A stretch of 64,000 bases of DNA from Arachis hypogaea (Eukaryota > Streptophyta > Magnoliopsida > Fabales > Fabaceae), in NCBI RefSeq assembly GCF_003086295.3, contig NC_092045.1, forward strand, positions 27,694,022 to 27,758,021, read 5' to 3'. Every line of letters starts with the position of its first letter. Within the stretch, counting starts at the first letter, position 1. Below are positions 59,611-64,000 of this stretch, piece after piece. A model generated the notes under the pieces. The model saw only the letters and a program-made list of their open reading frames with translations, had not been told where the DNA came from and did not search any database. The position numbers were made by a program, and so were the translations under genes.

Positions 59611-59842
59611 CCCGTGCGTCCTCCAGGGTGAAAAATTTTTTTTTCTTCTGTTTTTGACTCTGTTTTTAATTTTTTTGATTTTTTCGTGACTCCTCATGAT
59701 CATGTACCTAATTAAACACAAAAATAACAAAGAAACAAAATAAAATAAAATTAGATAAATAAAATTGGGTTGCCTCCCAACAAGCGCTTCTTTAATGTCA
59801 ATAGCTTGACAGTGGCTCTCAGGGAGCCACAGAGCAATCAAG
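59611..59842 (-). other. Deletion-junction region after protease
   Basis: In element sense it contains the phrase ATTAAAGAAGCGCTTGTTGG, GAGGCAACCC, which I recall from the end of pol or later in Athila-like elements, close behind the protease remnant. This fits loss of the polymerase region between the two. Confidence 0.5.
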
Positions 59843-61231
59843 TCAATGTTGTCTAGTCCCAACACCAAACTTAGAGTTTGGATATGGGGTTTGAACACCA
59901 AACTTAGAGTTTGGTTGTGGCTTCACAACACCAAACTTAGAGTCTGACTGTGTGGGCTCTTCTTGACCTTGAGCTGAGAGAAGCTCTTCATGCTTACTCT
60001 CTTTTGTCACAGAGGGATGGCCATGTGCTTGAAACACAAGATATTCTCCATTTAATTGAAGGACTAGCTCACCTCTGTTGACATCTATCACAGCTTCTGC
60101 TGTGGCTAGGAAAGGTCTTCCTAGGATGATGCATTCATCATCTTCCTTCCTAGTATCTAGGATTATGAAATCAGTAGGGATGTAAAGGCCTTCAACCTTT
60201 ACTAGCACGTCCTCTACTATCCCATGAGCTTCCCTCATGGACTTGTCTGCCAATTGTAATGAGAACAAGGCAGGTTATACCTCAATGATCCCTAGCTTCT
60301 CCATTACAGAGAGTGGCATAAGGTTTATTCCTGACCCAAGGTCATATAGAGCTTTTTCAAAGCTCATGGTGCCAATGGTGCAAGGTATTAAGAACTTGCC
60401 AGGATCTTGTCTCTTTTGAGGTAGAGTTTCCTGAATCCAAGTATCCAAATCACTAATGAGCAAGGGAGGTTCACTTTCCCAAGTCTCATTACCAAACAGC
60501 TTGGCATTCAGCTTCATGATAGCTCCTAAGTATTGAGCAACTTGCTCTCCAGTCACATCTTCATCCTCTTCAGAGGATGAATAATAGTCAGAGCTCATGA
60601 ATGGCAGAAGGAGATTTAGTGGAATCTCTATGGTCTCTGTATGAGCCTCAGATTCCTCAGGATCCTTATTAGGAAGCTCCTTCTTGCTTGGAGGACGTCC
60701 CAGGAGGTCTTCCTCACTGGGATTTTCGTCCTCCTCCTCCTTTGTGCATTCGGCCATGTTGACTAAGTCAATGGCTTTGCACTCTCCTTTTGGATTCTCT
60801 TCTGTATTGCTTGGGAGAGTACTGGGAGGAGTTTCAATAACTTTCTTACTCAGCTGGCCTACTTGTGCCTCCAAATTTCTAATGGAAGATCTGGTTTCAT
60901 TCATGAAACTGAAAGTGGCCTTTGACAGATCAGAGACTATATTAGCTAAATTAGAATTGTTTTGTTCAGCATTCTCTGTCTGTTGCTGAGAAGATGATGG
61001 ATATGGCTTATTATTATTCAGCCTATTGCGTCCACCATTATTAAAGCCTTGTTGAGGCTTCTGTTGATCCTTCCATGAGAAATTTGGATGATTTCTCCAT
61101 GATGGGTTATAAGTGTTTCCATAAGGTTCACCTAAGTAATTGACCTCTGCCATGGCAGGGTTCTCAGGATCATAATTAAGCTTCTTCAGAAGCTGCCTCT
61201 CTAGTACTGTTGGATGCATGTTGCAATCCAT
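59843..61231 (-). pseudogene. Retrotransposon gag C-terminal part and aspartic protease, broken
   Basis: Starts in the -1 frame overlapping gag (61231-60275): EPYGNTYNPSWRNHPNFSWK, an acidic linker, then the protease active-site stretch FEKALYDLGSGINLMPLSV (D-L-G where the usual motif is D-[LT]-G-[AS]). A TAA at 60275-60277 interrupts what should be EVQPALFSLQL. The frame resumes at 60268 with DFIILDTRKEDDECIILGRP, FLATAEAVIDV, the C-terminal half of the protease, and ends in three SKFGV repeats encoded by the ACACCAAACTTAGAGT motif. Confidence 0.8.
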
Positions 61232-62168
61232 TCAGATTTTGAGAGATTATGTTGACCTGTTGAGTCAACATTTTGTTCTGAGCCAATATGGCATTCAGAG
61301 CATCAATTTCAAGAACTCCTTTCTTCTGAGATACCCCATTATTCACGGAATTCCTTTCAGAGGTATACATGAACTGGTTGTTTGCAACCATGTCAATGAG
61401 TTCTTGAGTCTCTTCAGGCATTTTCTTCAGGTGAATAGATCCACCTGCAGAATGGTCCAAGGACATTTTCGAAAATTCAGAGAGACCATAATAGAATATA
61501 TCTAATAGGGTCCATTCTGAAAACATGTCAGATGGACATCTCTTGGTCAGCTGCTTGTATCTTTCCCAAGCTTCATAGAGGGATTCACCATCTTTTTGTT
61601 TGAAGGTTTGAACATCCACTCTCAGCTTGCTCAACTTTTGAGGAGGAAAGAATTTATCTAAGAAAGCAGTGACTAGCTTATCCCAGGAGTCCAGGCTATC
61701 CTTAGGTTGTGAATCCAACCATATTCTAGCTCTGTCTCTTACAGCAAAAGGGAAAAGCATGAGTCTGTAGACTTCAGGATTAACTCCATTCGTCTTTACA
61801 GTATCACAGACTTGCAAGAATTCAGTTAAAAACTGATAAGGATCTTCAGATGGAAGTCCATAAAACTTGCAGTTTTGTTGCATTAATGCAACTAGTTGAG
61901 GCTTAAGCTCAAAGTTATTGGCTCCAATGGCAGGAATGGAGATGCTTCTTCCATCAAACTTGGATGTTGGCTTTGTGAAGTCACCAAGCATTCTCCTTGC
62001 ATTATTATTATTATTATTTTCGGCTGCCATCTCCTTCTCTTGTTCGAAAATTTCTGAAAGGTTGTTTCTGGATTGTTGTAATTTAGCTTCTCTTAATTTT
62101 CTCTTCAGAGTCCTTTCAGGTTCTGGATCAGCTTCAACAAGAGTGCCTTTATCCTTGTTCCTGCTCAT
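61176..62168 (-). CDS. Retrotransposon Gag protein (retrotrans_gag domain)
   Basis: 330 codons from ATG at 62168: MSRNKDKGTLVEADPEPERT, a basic and Asn-rich N-terminus (NNNNNNARRMLGDF), then the gag core FPFAVRDRARIWLDSQPKDS, WDKLVTAFLDKFFPPQKL, ESLYEAWERYKQLTKRCPS. Gag forms the cytoplasmic particle that packages element RNA. The frame leaves gag homology at its end and the rest continues in the next frame from 61231, so a frameshift (or programmed shift, less likely) separates them. No zinc knuckle seen. Confidence 0.85.
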   Translation of the reverse strand: MSRNKDKGTLVEADPEPERTLKRKLREAKLQQSRNNLSEIFEQEKEMAAENNNNNNARRMLGDFTKPTSKFDGRSISIPAIGANNFELKPQLVALMQQNCKFYGLPSEDPYQFLTEFLQVCDTVKTNGVNPEVYRLMLFPFAVRDRARIWLDSQPKDSLDSWDKLVTAFLDKFFPPQKLSKLRVDVQTFKQKDGESLYEAWERYKQLTKRCPSDMFSEWTLLDIFYYGLSEFSKMSLDHSAGGSIHLKKMPEETQELIDMVANNQFMYTSERNSVNNGVSQKKGVLEIDALNAILAQNKMLTQQVNIISQNLNGLQHASNSTREAASEEA

Positions 62169-63675
62169 AAGAAAGAGAAGAAAACAAGAAAAGAAAGAGG
62201 AATCCTCTATGTCACAGTATAGAGATTCCCTTATGTTAGTAGAAGAAGAAAGAGGTAGAAGAATGAAGAAGGAGATTCGGATTTTTGGATGAGGAGAGGT
62301 GAAGAGAAGTGTTAGTAATTAAATAATTAAAATAGAAGAAGAAAAGAGAAGAAAATTTTCGAAAATAATTTTGAAAAAGAGTTAGTGATTTTCGAAAATT
62401 AGAGATAAATGTGATTTGAAATTAAAATTTGAAACAAAAAGAATTTTTGAAAAAGAGAGGGAGAATTTTCGAAAATTAGAGAGGGAAAAGTAATTAGGTG
62501 GTTTTGAAAAAGATAAGAAACAAACAAAAAGTTAGTTAGTTGATTGAAAAAGATTTGAAATCAAAATTTGAAAAAGATAAGAAGATAAGAAAAAGATAAG
62601 ATATTTTGAAATCAAATTTTTGAAAAAGATAAAATTTTGAAAAAGATAAGATAAAAGATAAAAAGATATATTTGAAAAAGATATTTTGAAAAAGATTTAA
62701 TTTTAAAATTGACTTAACTAACAAGAAACTACAAGATAAGATTCTAGAACTTAAAGATTGAACCTTTCTTAACAAGAAAGTAACAAACTTCAAATTTTTT
62801 GAACCAATCACATTAATTGTTAGCTAATTTTCGAAAATTTGATATAAAGATAAGAAAAAGATTTTTGAAAATATTTTGAAAAATAATTTTGAAATTTTCG
62901 AAAATTATACAAAAAATGAAAAAGATATGATTTTTGAAAAAGATTTTGAAGAGATAAAATTTTTAAAATTGAAATTTTGACTTGACTTGTAAGAAACAAC
63001 TAATTTTAAAAAATTTTTGACCAAGTCAACCCAAAATTTCGAAATTTTGGAGGAAAATAAGGAAAAGATATTTTTGATTTTTGAATTTTTAAAGAAAAAC
63101 ACAAAAATGACCCAAAACATGAAAATTTTGGATCAAGACACAAGATGCATGCAAGAATGCTATGAATGTCAAGATGAACATCAAGAACACTTTGAAGATC
63201 ATGATGAACATCAAGAACATAATTTTGAAAAATTTTGATGCAAAGAAAACATGCAAGACACCAAACTTAGAAATCTTTAATGCATGAAAAATATGAATGC
63301 AAAAATGCACATGAAAAACAACAAAAGACACAAAACAAGAAATCATCAAGATCAAACAAGAAGACTTGTCAAGAACAACTTGAAGATCATGAAGAACACT
63401 ATGAATGCATGGGATTTTCGAAAAAAATGCAAGAAAAATTTTAAAAGCATGCAATTGACACCAAACTTAAAAATTAACACAAGACTCAAACAAGAAACAC
63501 AAAATATTTTTGATTTTTATGATTTTCTAATTTTTTTGTATTTTTATTAAATTTTTTCGAAAAACATAGTTTGGAAAAACGAAAAATAAAAAAAATTTTT
63601 GAAAAAAATTTTTGAAAAGAAAATTACCTAATCTGAGCAACAAGATGAACCGTCAGTTGTCCATACTCGAACAAT
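62169..63675 (-). other. Retrotransposon 5' leader, low-complexity purine/AT tract
   Basis: About 1.5 kb with many GAAAAAGATAAGA-type purine runs and repeated TTTTCGAAAATT palindromes (plus strand), so strongly strand-asymmetric. Two ACACCAAACTTA motifs lie at 63258 and 63458. Open frames here are low-complexity artefacts. Confidence 0.6.
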
Positions 63676-63691
63676 CCCCGGCAACGGCGCC
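63676..63691 (-). other. Primer-binding site for tRNA-Asp
   Basis: The plus strand reads CCCCGGCAACGGCGCC(A), the 3' end of plant tRNA-Asp including CCA; the minus-strand element therefore carries TGGCGCCGTTGCCGGGG a few bases after the LTR end at 63699. Confidence 0.88.
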
Positions 63692-63698
63692 AAAAACT

Positions 63699-64000
63699 TG
63701 GTGGACGAAATTGTGATTCCTATTTTCTTGTAATTGGATTTTAGAAATTGGCACTATTGGACACAACTCCGTTCAACTAACCAGCAAGTGTACTGGGTCG
63801 TCCAAGTAATAAACCTTACGTGAGTAAGGGTCGAATCCACAGAGATTGTTGGTATGAAGCAAGCTATGGTCACCTTGCAAATCTCAGTCAGGCAGATTAA
63901 AATAGTTTATGGGTTTTTCGAATATAGAAATAAAGGGTAGAAATAAAAGGGATAGAATACTTATGCAGATTCATTGGTAGGAATTTCAGATAAGCGGATG
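63699..64000 (-). repeat. 5' LTR of the Athila-like element, partial
   Basis: Matches the start of the LTR at 54842 closely from ACAACTCCGTTCAACTAACC onward, but the first ~50-70 bp after GAAATTGTGAT differ in sequence and length. Continues past the window. Confidence 0.88.

Larger units (their letters stand above)
54842..64000 (-). mobile_element. Ty3/gypsy (Athila-like) non-autonomous LTR retrotransposon, 5' LTR cut by window end
   Basis: Minus-strand element: 5' LTR 63699 to beyond 64000, primer-binding site 63676-63691 complementary to tRNA-Asp, leader to 62169, gag/protease 62168-59843, non-coding palindrome region, a 378-codon 3' ORF (58818-57682), purine-rich tract at ~56660 and 3' LTR 56647-54842. 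Reverse transcriptase, RNase H and integrase are absent. It is inserted in the FRS coding sequence; the target duplication cannot be checked because the other flank is outside the window. Confidence 0.9.

Noticed and set aside
59290..59631. 113-codon plus-strand ORF
   Set aside because: Generated by the palindrome array; the opposite reading is equally possible and the text is repetitive.
62536..63550. Several Phe/Ser- or Lys-rich ORFs in the retrotransposon leader
   Set aside because: Low-complexity purine-rich sequence on one strand gives long frames by composition alone.
54842..64000. Endogenous pararetrovirus or other viral insert
   Set aside because: The gag type, the tRNA-Asp primer site and long LTRs fit a Ty3/gypsy retrotransposon; no movement, coat or polymerase domain is seen.

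Overview
ORGANISM. AT-rich plant nuclear DNA packed with transposable elements, almost certainly a legume and most likely Arachis (peanut or a wild relative). Evidence: plant-specific gene families (OCT4-type organic cation/carnitine transporter, plastid fibrillin, FAR1-RELATED SEQUENCE), a nuclear insert of plastid ndhB, an LTR retrotransposon whose LTR end reads TGATGAGCGG, and clusters of the palindrome GGCGTT(N)AACGCC, which I associate with peanut repeats. The genus call rests on remembered sequence, not a search. I see no intact host protein-coding gene; everything recognisable is a pseudogene, a gene fragment or a mobile element.

LAYOUT. (1) 1-22024, block A of a large segmental duplication: a minus-strand OCT4-like transporter pseudogene (922-5571) split by short non-autonomous LTR elements (TRIM type); four more tandem copies of its first exon and promoter on a ~1.54-kb period (to ~12.3 kb), the last carrying a plastid ndhB insert; a 6.9-kb array of a ~194-bp satellite with 6- and 7-monomer higher-order repeats (12.3-19.2 kb); a TTCGAA-palindrome cluster; a GC-rich 5'-leader-like segment; and the last two exons of a fibrillin-7-like gene, where the duplication stops. 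(2) 22-30.3 kb, single-copy here: an LTR-like region, a MITE-like element, a complete non-coding LTR retrotransposon (27290-29641) with two 473-bp LTRs, and a (TA)n tract. (3) 30301-37218, block B, and 37219-51103, block C: B is a tandem copy of the first ~6.9 kb of C; C is the counterpart of A but lacks ~8.7 kb (most of the satellite, the fifth exon-1 unit and the ndhB insert). (4) 49.2-54.8 kb: C continues beyond the A breakpoint into a nearly complete minus-strand fibrillin-7-like pseudogene that carries a 1.4-kb Mutator-like element in an exon, followed by a plus-strand FAR1-related (FRS) gene. (5) 54842-64000: a minus-strand Ty3/gypsy (Athila-like) element with gag and protease but no reverse transcriptase or integrase, inserted into the FRS coding region; its 5' LTR runs off the window.

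HOW IT FITS TOGETHER. The window reads as a layered record: an OCT4-like gene died, was invaded by TRIMs, had its promoter and first exon amplified in tandem, acquired a satellite array and then took part in two rounds of segmental duplication. All ten exon-1 copies have a stop at the same codon, so the amplification copied an already dead exon. B and C share an indel and near-identical protein remnants absent from A, so B/C is the younger duplication. The A/C breakpoint lies inside a fibrillin intron whose other exons exist only beside C, which makes C the likelier parental side. The FRS gene, itself of Mutator-transposase ancestry, was broken by the retrotransposon. No active multi-gene system is evident; the unusual content is the architecture.
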